From contig NZ_CACOFR010000008.1 of the NCBI RefSeq assembly GCF_902626525.1, forward strand, positions 1-64,000: a stretch of 64,000 nucleotides of DNA, written 5' to 3'. Shown here in pieces: positions 1-8,450 of this stretch. The notes below the pieces were generated by a model that had not been told where the DNA came from, did no database searches, and worked only from the letters and a program-made list of their open reading frames with translations. The stretch comes from an uncultured Prochlorococcus sp. Lineage in GTDB: Bacteria > Cyanobacteriota > Cyanobacteriia > PCC-6307 > Cyanobiaceae. How positions within the stretch are numbered: position 1 is the first letter of the stretch; each line of letters begins with the position of its first letter. The position numbers and the translations under genes are program-made.

Positions 1-1
1 A

Positions 2-484
2 ACTGGAAGGCAACTCGTTGATGGAGTATCTGGAGCTAGGCCAGGCAAAAGAAGGAACTCAGATTTTCAAGGAATAACAAGTAAGAGTGTTAAAAAAGTA
101 GGAAGATGGGTATCTGAAAAAGTGGATTTATTTTTTGATGAAGATAATAATGATTGGAATGATGATAATTTTTACGATGATAAAAGCGATGTTAAGACAT
201 TTACTAGAGAATCAAACTCTTATGATTTTATTAAAACGCATTCCAAAAGACCTTTAGAAGCAATATCTTTAAGGCAACCAAAAAATTTACAGACAACTGA
301 GCAAAAAAAATTACCTTTTAAGAAAGATAGTAAAGTTGAAGATTGGCCAGATGAAATGGATCTCAAAGTTGAAAGATGGCAACGAGCTTCAAAAAAAGAG
401 AATAATATATCAAGAGATCAATTAAATCAACAAGGTCAATCAAAAGCAAGAAATCTTCCTAGATCAAGAAGAAGAAGAGTATAG
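2..484 (+). CDS. C-terminal part of an unidentified basic protein (5' end outside the window)
   Basis: The frame is open from base 2 with no start that must be used, so the gene begins upstream of the window. The visible 160 residues start with a basic stretch (GRQLVDGVSGARPGKRR), pass through an acidic, Asn/Asp-rich segment (about residues 43-60 of the visible part) and finish in a charged, probably disordered tail ending RSRRRRV. I do not recognise a family. The arginine-rich terminus resembles the end of RNase J at 28708-28747 and would suit binding to nucleic acid or to a partner protein, but that is inference. Its last 21 bases overlap the convergent chorismate lyase gene. A GTG at 122 could be mistaken for the start, but the open frame and basic residues upstream argue against it. 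Confidence 0.7.
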   Translation, partial: TGRQLVDGVSGARPGKRRNSDFQGITSKSVKKVGRWVSEKVDLFFDEDNNDWNDDNFYDDKSDVKTFTRESNSYDFIKTHSKRPLEAISLRQPKNLQTTEQKKLPFKKDSKVEDWPDEMDLKVERWQRASKKENNISRDQLNQQGQSKARNLPRSRRRRV

Positions 485-1069
485 ATTTGCAAATTCTTTA
501 ATTCCAGAAGAGCCTAGTAAACTTTCTAAATGTGGATTGAAAACCTCCCTAATAATTGTTAAAGGCTTTTTGTTACGAAAAAATCTATAATTTCTTGACC
601 AGAATGGACCTTTAAAAGAAAATTGATCCTCTAACCATGTTGAATTCACAAGTGAAATTCGATCAACTTCTCGAAACAATTCTGATCTGTCTTGTGTTAA
701 ATTCTTCCAAATTGGTTCTTCTTTGGCTTTTAAATTTTCATTCACTTGTTCCTCATTCCACCAACTTTCAGCCCATGCTAAGTTTTTATTATTGTTTTTT
801 ATCCATACTTGTCTTCTAATTAAAGGGCCGTTTAACTGATTCAATTCTTTTGGACCTTCTTGACGGGATAAAGAATCTAATTGCATCGAAATTAATTTAA
901 TTTTTGTTTCTTTATTAGTTAAAAGCTGCAAATGTCTAGTTGGACTTCCATCCCCAAGCAGCATTAATTTCCAAGGTCCAGATATTTTTGGGAGTGAATT
1001 TTTAACTAAAAAAGTAGACGCTTTTTCTTCCCATAATATTCTTGGCGAATTAAAAAGTTTATTATTCAG
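464..1069 (-). CDS. Chorismate lyase family protein (DUF98-like), start uncertain
   Basis: The protein contains the segment LLGDGSPTRHLQLLT followed by a region rich in Arg and Trp, which I recognise as the cyanobacterial chorismate lyase-like family. Members convert chorismate to 4-hydroxybenzoate plus pyruvate, a precursor step for plastoquinone in cyanobacteria. The first ATG is at 964, but the frame stays open upstream to a TAA at 1082-1084. Those 39 codons encode plausible family sequence (PRILWEEKASTFLV, then LPKISGPWKL) running straight into the DGSPTRH motif. No ATG, GTG or TTG occurs in this extension. I mark the CTG at 1067-1069 as a tentative start. The gene follows mnmG closely on the same strand and overlaps the convergent gene at its 3' end by 21 bases. 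Family assignment is fairly sure; the start is not. Confidence 0.7.
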   Translation of the reverse strand: MNNKLFNSPRILWEEKASTFLVKNSLPKISGPWKLMLLGDGSPTRHLQLLTNKETKIKLISMQLDSLSRQEGPKELNQLNGPLIRRQVWIKNNNKNLAWAESWWNEEQVNENLKAKEEPIWKNLTQDRSELFREVDRISLVNSTWLEDQFSFKGPFWSRNYRFFRNKKPLTIIREVFNPHLESLLGSSGIKEFANLYSSSS

Positions 1070-1087
1070 AGCTTTGACGAATTACTT

Positions 1088-3055
1088 TTAAGATGATAAC
1101 TTTTTTTTAGCAAAAATATTTGCCTTTTCTTTTTTTATTTCTCTTATTTTTAACCAAACTAGTAAGGCAGTTAAATCAGCTTTGCTAACTCCAGGAATTT
1201 TTGAAGCATCACCAAAATTTTTTGGTTTTATCTTATTCAAATTTTCTCTAGCTTCTAAAGATAATGTATCTATCTTTTCATAATTTATTTCTTGTGGCAG
1301 AGATTTACAGCTTTGACGATTGATTTGTTCAATGTTGTTTTTTTGTCGTTTGAGATAACCTTCATATTTAATATCTATTTCAACACCTTCCTGTATCGAG
1401 GAAGCAAGGTCTTTCTTAATTAAATCGTATCTAATTAGATCTGAATAATGAAAATTTGGTCTTTTTAAGAGTTCTTTCAAAGTTATTGAACCTTTAATTT
1501 TTGATCCTGTATCTAATTCTATTTTTTTTGCTATTTTATCGGTATTTTTTAAACGAGTGTTTTTTAATCGCAATTTCTCTTCTTGGAGGGATTTCATCTT
1601 TTCTTGATAGGCCAACCATCTTTTCTCATCAACTAGCCCTATTTGATGACCTAATGGAGTTAATCTTCTATCTGCATTATCTCCTCTAAGGGTTAACCTA
1701 TATTCACTCCTACTAGTCAGAACTCTGTATGGTTCTTTGAGATCTTTGGTAATTAAATCATTGATCATTGTTCCTATATAACTGCTTTCCCTAGTAAAGA
1801 TTATTGGATCTATTTTGTTTAGTTTTCTTGTTGCATTGATTCCTGCAACTAAACCTTGTGCAGCTGCTTCTTCATAACCAGTAGTTCCATTAATTTGTCC
1901 AGCGCTATATAAATACTCAATTTCTTTGGTTTCTAGAGATGTTTGGAGCTGTGTTGCAGGTATATAGTCATACTCGACAGCATATGCTGGTCTTAACATT
2001 TTACATTCACTTAATCCAGGTAAGGTTCTTAAAAGTTCTAATTGAATTTTTTCTGGTAACCCTGTAGAAAATCCTTGAACATATATTTCAGGGGTATTAA
2101 TTCCTTCTGGTTCTAAGAAAATTTGATGTGAATCTTTATCAGCAAATTTAACAATTTTATCTTCAATAGATGGACAATATCTTGGCCCCTTACTATCAAT
2201 AAAACCGCCGTAAATGGGTGTTAAATGTAAATTATCTCGAATTAGTTGATGTGTTTTAGAAGTCGTTCTTGTAATATGACAACTAACTTGGGGTAAATTA
2301 TTTTTAATATCTGGGTCAAATGAAAAATATTTATCAGCTGCAGTACTAGGTTGCATATCTAATTCATCAAAAATGATACTTTTTTTGTCAACTCTTGCTG
2401 GAGTTCCTGTTTTTAAACGTTCTGTTTTGATTCCAAGTTCGTGCAAGTTTTGAGTAAGACCTTGTGCTGCTTGTTCGCCTGATCTGCCAGCTGACATCGA
2501 TTTATTACCAATCCATATTTTGCCTTCTAAAAAAGTACCAGCTGTGATGATAACTGATTTCGCTGAATAGTAACTACCAAAGAATGTTTTTACACCCTTA
2601 ATTCTTTTTTTTATGATTTTTTTTGAGTTCAATCTGATTTGTTCAGTTTTTGCAATATCAAGTTCAGTAATCATTGCTTCTTTTAAAGATAAATTATCTG
2701 TATTTTGCAGTATTTCGATCATCTTTTTTGAGTATTCTCTTTTATCTGTTTGAGCTCTTAATGCCCATACAGCTGGCCCTCTGCTTGCATTTAAAATTCT
2801 TTTTTGTATCGCTGTTTTATCAGCTAATTTTCCAATAATTCCTCCTAATGCATCAACTTCATGCACTAACTGACTTTTTGCTGGGCCGCCAACTGCAGGG
2901 TTACAAGGTTGCCAGGCAATTCTATCTAAATTGATTGTGAATAATGCTGTAGAAAATCCTAATTTTGCAGTGGTTATAGCTGCTTCACATCCTGCATGCC
3001 CTCCTCCAATAACTATGATGTCAAAAGATTCATTTGTTGATTGATTATCTTGCAT
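1088..3055 (-). CDS. mnmG: tRNA uridine-5-carboxymethylaminomethyl modification enzyme MnmG (GidA)
   Basis: MnmG is the FAD-dependent partner of MnmE; together they place the carboxymethylaminomethyl group on the wobble uridine of several tRNAs. The 655-residue length fits bacterial MnmG. The N-terminal dinucleotide-binding signature is GGGHAGCE at residues 17-24, followed by [15 protein letters not shown] at 52-66, the family signature [11 protein letters not shown] at 290-300, and the second FAD-contacting segment [16 protein letters not shown] at 386-401. The C-terminal helical region used for MnmE and tRNA binding is present. It lies 14 bases downstream of dnaB on the same strand, so the two are probably co-transcribed. 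The ATG start gives the standard N-terminus. Confidence 0.97.
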   Translation of the reverse strand: MQDNQSTNESFDIIVIGGGHAGCEAAITTAKLGFSTALFTINLDRIAWQPCNPAVGGPAKSQLVHEVDALGGIIGKLADKTAIQKRILNASRGPAVWALRAQTDKREYSKKMIEILQNTDNLSLKEAMITELDIAKTEQIRLNSKKIIKKRIKGVKTFFGSYYSAKSVIITAGTFLEGKIWIGNKSMSAGRSGEQAAQGLTQNLHELGIKTERLKTGTPARVDKKSIIFDELDMQPSTAADKYFSFDPDIKNNLPQVSCHITRTTSKTHQLIRDNLHLTPIYGGFIDSKGPRYCPSIEDKIVKFADKDSHQIFLEPEGINTPEIYVQGFSTGLPEKIQLELLRTLPGLSECKMLRPAYAVEYDYIPATQLQTSLETKEIEYLYSAGQINGTTGYEEAAAQGLVAGINATRKLNKIDPIIFTRESSYIGTMINDLITKDLKEPYRVLTSRSEYRLTLRGDNADRRLTPLGHQIGLVDEKRWLAYQEKMKSLQEEKLRLKNTRLKNTDKIAKKIELDTGSKIKGSITLKELLKRPNFHYSDLIRYDLIKKDLASSIQEGVEIDIKYEGYLKRQKNNIEQINRQSCKSLPQEINYEKIDTLSLEARENLNKIKPKNFGDASKIPGVSKADLTALLVWLKIREIKKEKANIFAKKKLSS

Positions 3056-3069
3056 TAGTTAGGAGCGAT

Positions 3070-4452
3070 TTAATTAGCTAAATTCCTAAATCTCGTATAT
3101 TGAGGTTCAAATAATAATTTAACAGTATTTGTAGGACCATTTCTATTTTTAGTGACAATAATTTCTGTTATCCCTCTATCTTCAGTTTCCGGATTGTAGT
3201 ATTCATCTCTATAGATCATACAAACCAAGTCAGCATCTTGTTCTATTGATCCTGACTCTCTAAGGTCGCTTAGTAGAGGACGTTTATTTGTTCTTGATTC
3301 AACGCCTCTACTTAATTGAGATAATGCAATTACTGGTACATTTAGTTCTCTTGCCATACTTTTAAGGCCTCTTGTTATACGTGAAAGTTCTTGTACCCTA
3401 TTATCGGGAGTAGTTCCCTCCATTAATTGTAAGTAATCGATTATTACAAGGCCTAGTTTTTTCTTTTTTTCAGCCATTAATCTTCTACAGAGTGCTCTCA
3501 TTTCAAGAACACTTAAATTAGGTTTGTCGTCAATGTATATAGGCATCTGACTTAAAGTATTGATCCCTTCTCCAAGTGCGGGCCATTGTTCGGGGGTTAG
3601 ATTACCTTGCTTGAGTCTGCCTCCTTCTATTCCTACCTCTAAAGATAATAATCTATAAGTGAGTTGCTCTTTACTCATTTCAAGGCTAAATAAACAAACA
3701 GGTAAATCTTGAGAATGAGCAACATTTCTCGCCATATTTAAAACTATTGAAGTTTTCCCCATAGATGGTCTTCCGGCAACTATTATTAAATCACTTCTCT
3801 GTAATCCTTGAGTCAAGGCATCAAAATCATAAAAGAGAGTTTTTATACCAACTTCTTCTTTTCCAAGCGATCTAGCTTCAATTTCATTAAATGTAGTAGT
3901 TAGAATTTCTGCTGCTGGAGTCAGCCCTTTTGTAGGTTTTTCTTGACTAATATCAAAAATCTTTTGCTCTGCTTTATCAAGTACTTCATTGGTCTCTTGC
4001 GTGTTATCAAAACCTAGTTGAATTACTTCATTTCCTGAACGTATTAATTGCCTTCTAATAAATTTTTCTGTTATTAATTGAGCTACTTGTTCTATAGACG
4101 CTGTAGAGGATACATTTTCCACTAGATCTACTAATTTAGTATTACCTCCAATTTTTTCTAGTGATTTATTATCTGCTAACCAGGCACTCATTGATGTCAA
4201 ATCAGTTGGTTTCCCCTGGGTATGCAACATTAATGCTGTTCTGAAAATCTCTTGATGCGCATTTATATAAAAAGATTCAGGTTTAATTAAGTCTGCAATT
4301 CTTCCAATCGCATCTGGATCAAGGAGTATGCCACCAAGGACAGCTTCCTCTGCTTGAATGTTTTGAGGAGGGACTAATCCAGGATTTTCACTATTAAAAT
4401 TTTTTTTAAAGTTTTCATTTTGCCCATCATTTGGAAAAGGTACTGAAACCAT
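3070..4452 (-). CDS. dnaB: Replicative DNA helicase DnaB
   Basis: DnaB is the ring helicase that unwinds DNA at the replication fork. The protein has the N-terminal helicase domain (residues about 30-135), a linker, and a RecA-like motor with Walker A GRPSMGKTS at 227-235 and Walker B (LGLVIIDYLQLM) near 335. It ends with the usual NRNGPTNTVKLLFEPQYTRF segment. At 460 residues it is uninterrupted, whereas some cyanobacterial DnaB proteins carry an intein. The first 30 residues, rich in Asn, Phe and Pro, are a short lineage-specific extension. It lies between rplI upstream and mnmG downstream on the same strand. A ribosomal protein L9-dnaB pairing is common in bacteria. Confidence 0.98.
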   Translation of the reverse strand: MVSVPFPNDGQNENFKKNFNSENPGLVPPQNIQAEEAVLGGILLDPDAIGRIADLIKPESFYINAHQEIFRTALMLHTQGKPTDLTSMSAWLADNKSLEKIGGNTKLVDLVENVSSTASIEQVAQLITEKFIRRQLIRSGNEVIQLGFDNTQETNEVLDKAEQKIFDISQEKPTKGLTPAAEILTTTFNEIEARSLGKEEVGIKTLFYDFDALTQGLQRSDLIIVAGRPSMGKTSIVLNMARNVAHSQDLPVCLFSLEMSKEQLTYRLLSLEVGIEGGRLKQGNLTPEQWPALGEGINTLSQMPIYIDDKPNLSVLEMRALCRRLMAEKKKKLGLVIIDYLQLMEGTTPDNRVQELSRITRGLKSMARELNVPVIALSQLSRGVESRTNKRPLLSDLRESGSIEQDADLVCMIYRDEYYNPETEDRGITEIIVTKNRNGPTNTVKLLFEPQYTRFRNLAN

Positions 4453-4511
4453 ATCTTTAAATTGCTTAGATATATACTTTGGCTACTTTTCAGAATATTG
4501 CAACAAATTGA

Positions 4512-4967
4512 TTAACTTGTTACTTCAATATTTACCTCCGCATTTACTTCTTGATGTAATTTGATTTTTGCAGTAAAGGAACCTAAATTATGAATATCAG
4601 GAACTGTGATATTTCTTCTATCAATTTCTTTTTTGGTTGCTGCTTCTATTGCTTCTGCAACATCTCCATTGGTCACCGTTCCGAAAAGCACACCATCTTC
4701 ACCAACCTGTTTTTTAATAGTGAATCTACCTATAGTTGATAAAGCGGTTTGGAAATCTAAAGCTTCTTGCTTTAACTTATCTGCAGCAATTTTTTCTTTT
4801 TCTTTTTTTCGTTCAATTTGCTTAAGAACAGCTGGGGTTACATTCATTGCTTTGCCATAAGGCAATAGAAAATTTCTTGCATATCCAGGAGATACTTCAA
4901 CCAAGTCGCCCTCTTTACCTAATGAGGCGATTGATTCAGTTAATGCGACTTGTACTCTTTTAGCCAT
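4512..4967 (-). CDS. rplI: 50S ribosomal protein L9
   Basis: L9 binds 23S rRNA and helps maintain reading frame. The N-terminal domain contains the family signature ([23 protein letters not shown], about residues 14-36), followed by a long charged connecting helix (about 45-75) and a compact C-terminal domain with [16 protein letters not shown]. The length of 151 residues is normal. It stands 59 bases upstream of dnaB on the same strand and 20 bases downstream of the desaturase gene, so it may share their transcript. Confidence 0.98.
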   Translation of the reverse strand: MAKRVQVALTESIASLGKEGDLVEVSPGYARNFLLPYGKAMNVTPAVLKQIERKKEKEKIAADKLKQEALDFQTALSTIGRFTIKKQVGEDGVLFGTVTNGDVAEAIEAATKKEIDRRNITVPDIHNLGSFTAKIKLHQEVNAEVNIEVTS

Positions 4968-4987
4968 GAAAATTTTAAATAATACTA

Positions 4988-5926
4988 TTAATAATAAGAC
5001 CTAGAGGGTAATTTTACTTTTTTTGCAAAACCTAATTTCGCAAGAATTTTAATATGTTCCCATGTGAGATCAATCTGACCTCTAAATAAACCTTGCTTTG
5101 CAGAGTTAGGAAATGCATGATGATTATTATGCCATCCTTCTCCAAATGTTAAAGCTGCAACCCAAGCATTGTTTTTTGATTCATCACCGCTTTCGAAAGG
5201 AGCTTTTCCCCAGCAATGAGTAGCTGAGTTTACTAACCAAGTAATGTGGTAAACGACTACAAGCCTCAAAGGTATTCCCCATAAGACCATAGCCCATCCC
5301 CCAACACCTAATTTTTGACCTATTGCGTATAGTGTGAGACCAATAGGAATCTGTAAAAATAAGAAATATTTGTTAAGAAATCTGTAGTATGGATCTTTAA
5401 TTAAATCTGCACTTAACTTGGGAACTGCTTTAAGAGCTTCTACATCTTTAAACATCCATCCCATATGGCTCCACCAAAATCCTCTCTTACTGTTGTGATG
5501 ATCTACCTCTGTATCTGAGAATGAGTGATGATGTCTATGTAAACCAACCCAATCTATTGGACCATGTTGGCAACTGATAGCACCACAAGTAGCAAAGAAT
5601 CTTTCCAACCATCTTGGGACGACAAAAGATCTATGGGAAAGTAAACGATGGTAACCTAGTGTGACTCCTAAACAGGCAGTTAACCAGTAAAAGAAAAATA
5701 AAGCTGTAACTGCTGGCAAGCTCCAAAACTGAGGTTGTAATGCCACTAAAGATAAGACATGTATAGCAATCATAAAAACGATGGTTCCCCATGTTTTATG
5801 TAATCTAGGAGGATATTTCTTAGAGTGACTAGATGGAGCTAGGAATTTGTAATGTAGCTCTGCAACTTTTTCTGCAGGTACAGGTCTTTTTAATTTAGCT
5901 GTTTCCTGGAAGATAACTGAATTCAT
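4988..5926 (-). CDS. desC: Acyl-lipid fatty acid desaturase (delta-9, DesC type)
   Basis: This is an integral membrane di-iron desaturase that introduces a double bond into acyl chains of membrane lipids, using ferredoxin in cyanobacteria. The three histidine boxes are clear: HRLLSH at 93-98, HRHHH at 130-134 and HNNHH at 266-270, a pattern of the delta-9 subfamily. Hydrophobic segments lie at about 47-65, 70-90 and 185-230. The start gives [15 protein letters not shown]. The 75-base region upstream is shared with the divergent gene at 6002. Assignment to the family is firm; the exact regiospecificity (delta-9) is inferred from the box pattern. Confidence 0.9.
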   Translation of the reverse strand: MNSVIFQETAKLKRPVPAEKVAELHYKFLAPSSHSKKYPPRLHKTWGTIVFMIAIHVLSLVALQPQFWSLPAVTALFFFYWLTACLGVTLGYHRLLSHRSFVVPRWLERFFATCGAISCQHGPIDWVGLHRHHHSFSDTEVDHHNSKRGFWWSHMGWMFKDVEALKAVPKLSADLIKDPYYRFLNKYFLFLQIPIGLTLYAIGQKLGVGGWAMVLWGIPLRLVVVYHITWLVNSATHCWGKAPFESGDESKNNAWVAALTFGEGWHNNHHAFPNSAKQGLFRGQIDLTWEHIKILAKLGFAKKVKLPSRSYY

Positions 5927-6001
5927 GATATTGAAATTCTATTTTCAAAAATACCGATATGTAATATTATCATACTATACTATTGATAAGTTTAATTATC
6001 T
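5927..6001. promoter_or_regulatory. Divergent promoter region between desaturase and HTH-like gene
   Basis: These 75 bases separate two divergent genes and must hold both promoters. On the plus strand TATACT at 5976-5981 is a good -10 candidate, 20 bases before the GTG at 6002. On the minus strand several TAATAT-like hexamers overlap around 5960-5970. No clear -35 element or palindromic operator was seen. Confidence 0.35.
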
Positions 6002-6718
6002 GTGAGTCTTGGTTATCGCGATAAGTTATCTAAAGGTCGAAGGGCTATGGCTCATTTGATACATCTCTGGCATGAGAGAAATGGTTGGTCACATAGAATT
6101 TTGCCATTACTTTCTGAAATTCTTGACTTAGGTAAAGTTCATAATTCGCAAATTTCTAATCTTAGAAATGGTAAGTTATCTTCGCCGGGCCCTGAAGTTT
6201 TTCTTGCTTTAGCTCAGGTTAATACGATTCTTGATCAAGGTATAGAAATAATCAGGGATCGTTTAGAAGATGATTATCCAGATTTATGGAAATCTTTGGA
6301 AGAGTCTGCATTACCCTTAAAAAATGATTCAGGCAATCCACTGTCGGCAGGAGAGTTATTTGAGATTTTTTCAGGATTAAAATCTCTGCCTTCATCTTTT
6401 GACTGGTATATAGAAGATGAAGAAGCTTCTGCTTTAAGTGATGCCTTATCAGCGCATTTTTGCCAGAATAAGGCTTGGAGATCATGTAAAATTAAAGTAA
6501 TGGAAGCCTATGATGTCAATAAATCTACTCGTAGAGAACGCTTTGCTGAGGTAATAGCAGGAATTAGAGACTATACAGCAGAAGAATTAGATGGAGAACT
6601 ACTTGATTTATATGAGGCTTCAAAAAAACTCTCTTATTTTCAGGGTAGAGGACCTAATGCTTTCCTCGCAGAATTAAGAAATTTAGCTTCTAAGAAAAAA
6701 GATGATTTCTTACTATAA
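6002..6718 (+). CDS. Conserved cyanobacterial-type protein with helix-turn-helix-like N-terminus
   Basis: I do not recognise a named family. The GTG start gives MSLGYRDKLSKGRRAMAHLIHLWHERNGWSH. Residues about 46-71 (VHNSQISNLRNGKLSSPGPE and the following helix) look like the recognition part of an XRE-type helix-turn-helix. The remaining 160 residues are acidic and helical, with no membrane segment. Only two bases separate it from the downstream PLP enzyme, followed by gcvH and gcvP, so it is very probably the first gene of a four-gene operon. A role as regulator of that operon is possible but rests only on the motif and position. Confidence 0.75.
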   Translation: MSLGYRDKLSKGRRAMAHLIHLWHERNGWSHRILPLLSEILDLGKVHNSQISNLRNGKLSSPGPEVFLALAQVNTILDQGIEIIRDRLEDDYPDLWKSLEESALPLKNDSGNPLSAGELFEIFSGLKSLPSSFDWYIEDEEASALSDALSAHFCQNKAWRSCKIKVMEAYDVNKSTRRERFAEVIAGIRDYTAEELDGELLDLYEASKKLSYFQGRGPNAFLAELRNLASKKKDDFLL

Positions 6719-6720
6719 TA

Positions 6721-8013
6721 ATGATAAAAAACGATAACCTTAAACTGGCTGAAAATGCTGTGCTTTCTATAGAAGAGGGTTTAATAAAAGTTTTTCAAGA
6801 GAGGTCTAAACAGGTTTATGAGAAATTAGATAGTATTTTGACAATTTTTAACGAAGAAAAAGTTTCTACTAGCCATTTCAATCAATCTTCTGGTAGTGGT
6901 CATGATGATATATCAAGAGAAAAAATTGATGCGGTATTTTCAAGATTGTTTCTCGCTGAGAAGGCAGCTGTGAGAATGCAATTTGTAAGTGGAACGCATG
7001 CAATATGTTCTGTTTTATTTGGAATTCTTAGACCTGGAGATGTGATGCTATCTCTTACAGGACAACCATATGACACATTAGAAGAAGTTATAGGAATAAG
7101 GGGAGGAGGTAAAGGCTCACTTAAAGATTTTGGGATTGAATACAAGCAAATAAATATCTGCGAGAATTTTGATTCTTTTGAAGAAAAAATTGTTCATTCT
7201 TTTAAAGAAAATGCATGTAAATTAGTATTCATACAAAAAAGTTGTGGATATACTTGGAGGAAATCTCTTGCGAATCATCAGATAGAGAAAATTTGTAGTC
7301 TTATTCATTCCCTTGATCCTAACTGCACATGTTTTGTTGATAACTGTTATGGCGAGCTTGTTGAAGACAGTGAACCAATCTCTAAAGGTGCAAATATAAT
7401 TGCTGGATCATTGATTAAAAATTTGGGAGGAACAATCGTTCCTACTGGTGGGTACATTGCAGGAGATGCTGAGTTGGTTGAGATGGCATGTTCTAGATTA
7501 ACCTCACCAGGTATTGGTTCATCAGCAGGTATAAATTTTGGCCTAGGAAGATTAATTTTACAGGGTTTGTTTTTAGCACCACAAATTGTACACGAATCAC
7601 TAAAAGGTGCTGATATGGTTGCCGCAGTTTTTAAAAATTTGGGATTTAAGGTTTTGCCAGAGCCAGCAACTTATAGATCTGATCTTATTCAGGCAGTGAG
7701 ATTGAATAATCCTTATTTGGTACAAAAAGTTTGTCAATCTTTTCAAAATTCTTCACCAGTAGATTCTTTTTTAAATGTTGTTCCATCACCAATGTATGGA
7801 TATGATTCAAAATTATTAATGGCAGGAGGTACATTTATTGAAGGTAGTACAAGCGAATTTTCTGCTGATGCTCCTCTTAGAGATCCTTACAATATTTTTA
7901 TTCAAGGTGGTTCTCACATAGCTCATATCAAAATTGCATTAATTCAATTATTATCTGAATTATTAGAAGAAAAATTAATTTCAAAGGATTCTCTACTTTC
8001 TTTATCAATTTAA
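6721..8013 (+). CDS. Methionine gamma-lyase family PLP enzyme (often annotated 'aluminum resistance protein')
   Basis: This is a fold-type I PLP enzyme of the family annotated as methionine gamma-lyase-like or aluminum resistance protein. Visible features are the SGTHAI segment near residue 96, the DNCYGELVE region near 207, and the PLP-lysine context IIAGSLIKNLGGTIVPTGGYIAG with Lys233 as the likely Schiff-base residue. The length of 430 fits. Family members are suspected to cleave C-S bonds of sulfur amino acids; the true substrate is not known from sequence. It is packed between the HTH-like gene (2-base gap) and gcvH (2-base gap), linking it by position to glycine cleavage. Confidence 0.88.
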   Translation: MIKNDNLKLAENAVLSIEEGLIKVFQERSKQVYEKLDSILTIFNEEKVSTSHFNQSSGSGHDDISREKIDAVFSRLFLAEKAAVRMQFVSGTHAICSVLFGILRPGDVMLSLTGQPYDTLEEVIGIRGGGKGSLKDFGIEYKQINICENFDSFEEKIVHSFKENACKLVFIQKSCGYTWRKSLANHQIEKICSLIHSLDPNCTCFVDNCYGELVEDSEPISKGANIIAGSLIKNLGGTIVPTGGYIAGDAELVEMACSRLTSPGIGSSAGINFGLGRLILQGLFLAPQIVHESLKGADMVAAVFKNLGFKVLPEPATYRSDLIQAVRLNNPYLVQKVCQSFQNSSPVDSFLNVVPSPMYGYDSKLLMAGGTFIEGSTSEFSADAPLRDPYNIFIQGGSHIAHIKIALIQLLSELLEEKLISKDSLLSLSI

Positions 8014-8015
8014 TC

Positions 8016-8405
8016 ATGTCTTACCAGTTTCCAGATAACCTCAACTATGCTGATACCCATGAATATGTTTTGGAAGAAAAAGGATTGTTAAAAATTGGAG
8101 TTAGTGAATTTGCTATAGATCAATTAGGAGATATTGTTTTTGTTGAGTTAGCTGATCAAGGAGCTACTTTAGAGAAAGGTGAGACTTTTGGAACAATAGA
8201 ATCTGTAAAGGCTGTTGAGGAAGTCTATCTGCCTTTTTCAGGGGAAATAGTTTCTGTAAATGAAAGTGTTATTGATAACCCTGAGCTTTTACAGAATGAT
8301 CCCGTTGGAGAAGGTTGGTTAGTCATTTTGAAACCAGAATCAAAAGTATCAATTGCTGATTTGATGACTTCTGAGGAATATCAATCAAAGGTTGTACCAA
8401 AATAA
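8016..8405 (+). CDS. gcvH: Glycine cleavage system H protein
   Basis: GcvH carries the lipoyl arm that shuttles the aminomethyl intermediate between the P, T and L proteins. The 129-residue protein has the typical lipoyl domain with ETFGTIESVKAVEEVYLP; Lys65 is the lipoylation site. It begins 2 bases after the upstream PLP enzyme and is followed after 45 bases by gcvP, its direct partner. No glycine riboswitch precedes it: there is no room within the operon. Confidence 0.97.
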   Translation: MSYQFPDNLNYADTHEYVLEEKGLLKIGVSEFAIDQLGDIVFVELADQGATLEKGETFGTIESVKAVEEVYLPFSGEIVSVNESVIDNPELLQNDPVGEGWLVILKPESKVSIADLMTSEEYQSKVVPK

Positions 8406-8450
8406 GGCAAACTTTTTAAAAAGAGCTATTTTAAAGAAAAATATTTTAAT

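Noticed and set aside
8406-8450. Glycine riboswitch before gcvP
   Set aside because: The 45-base spacer is far too short and shows no aptamer-like structure.
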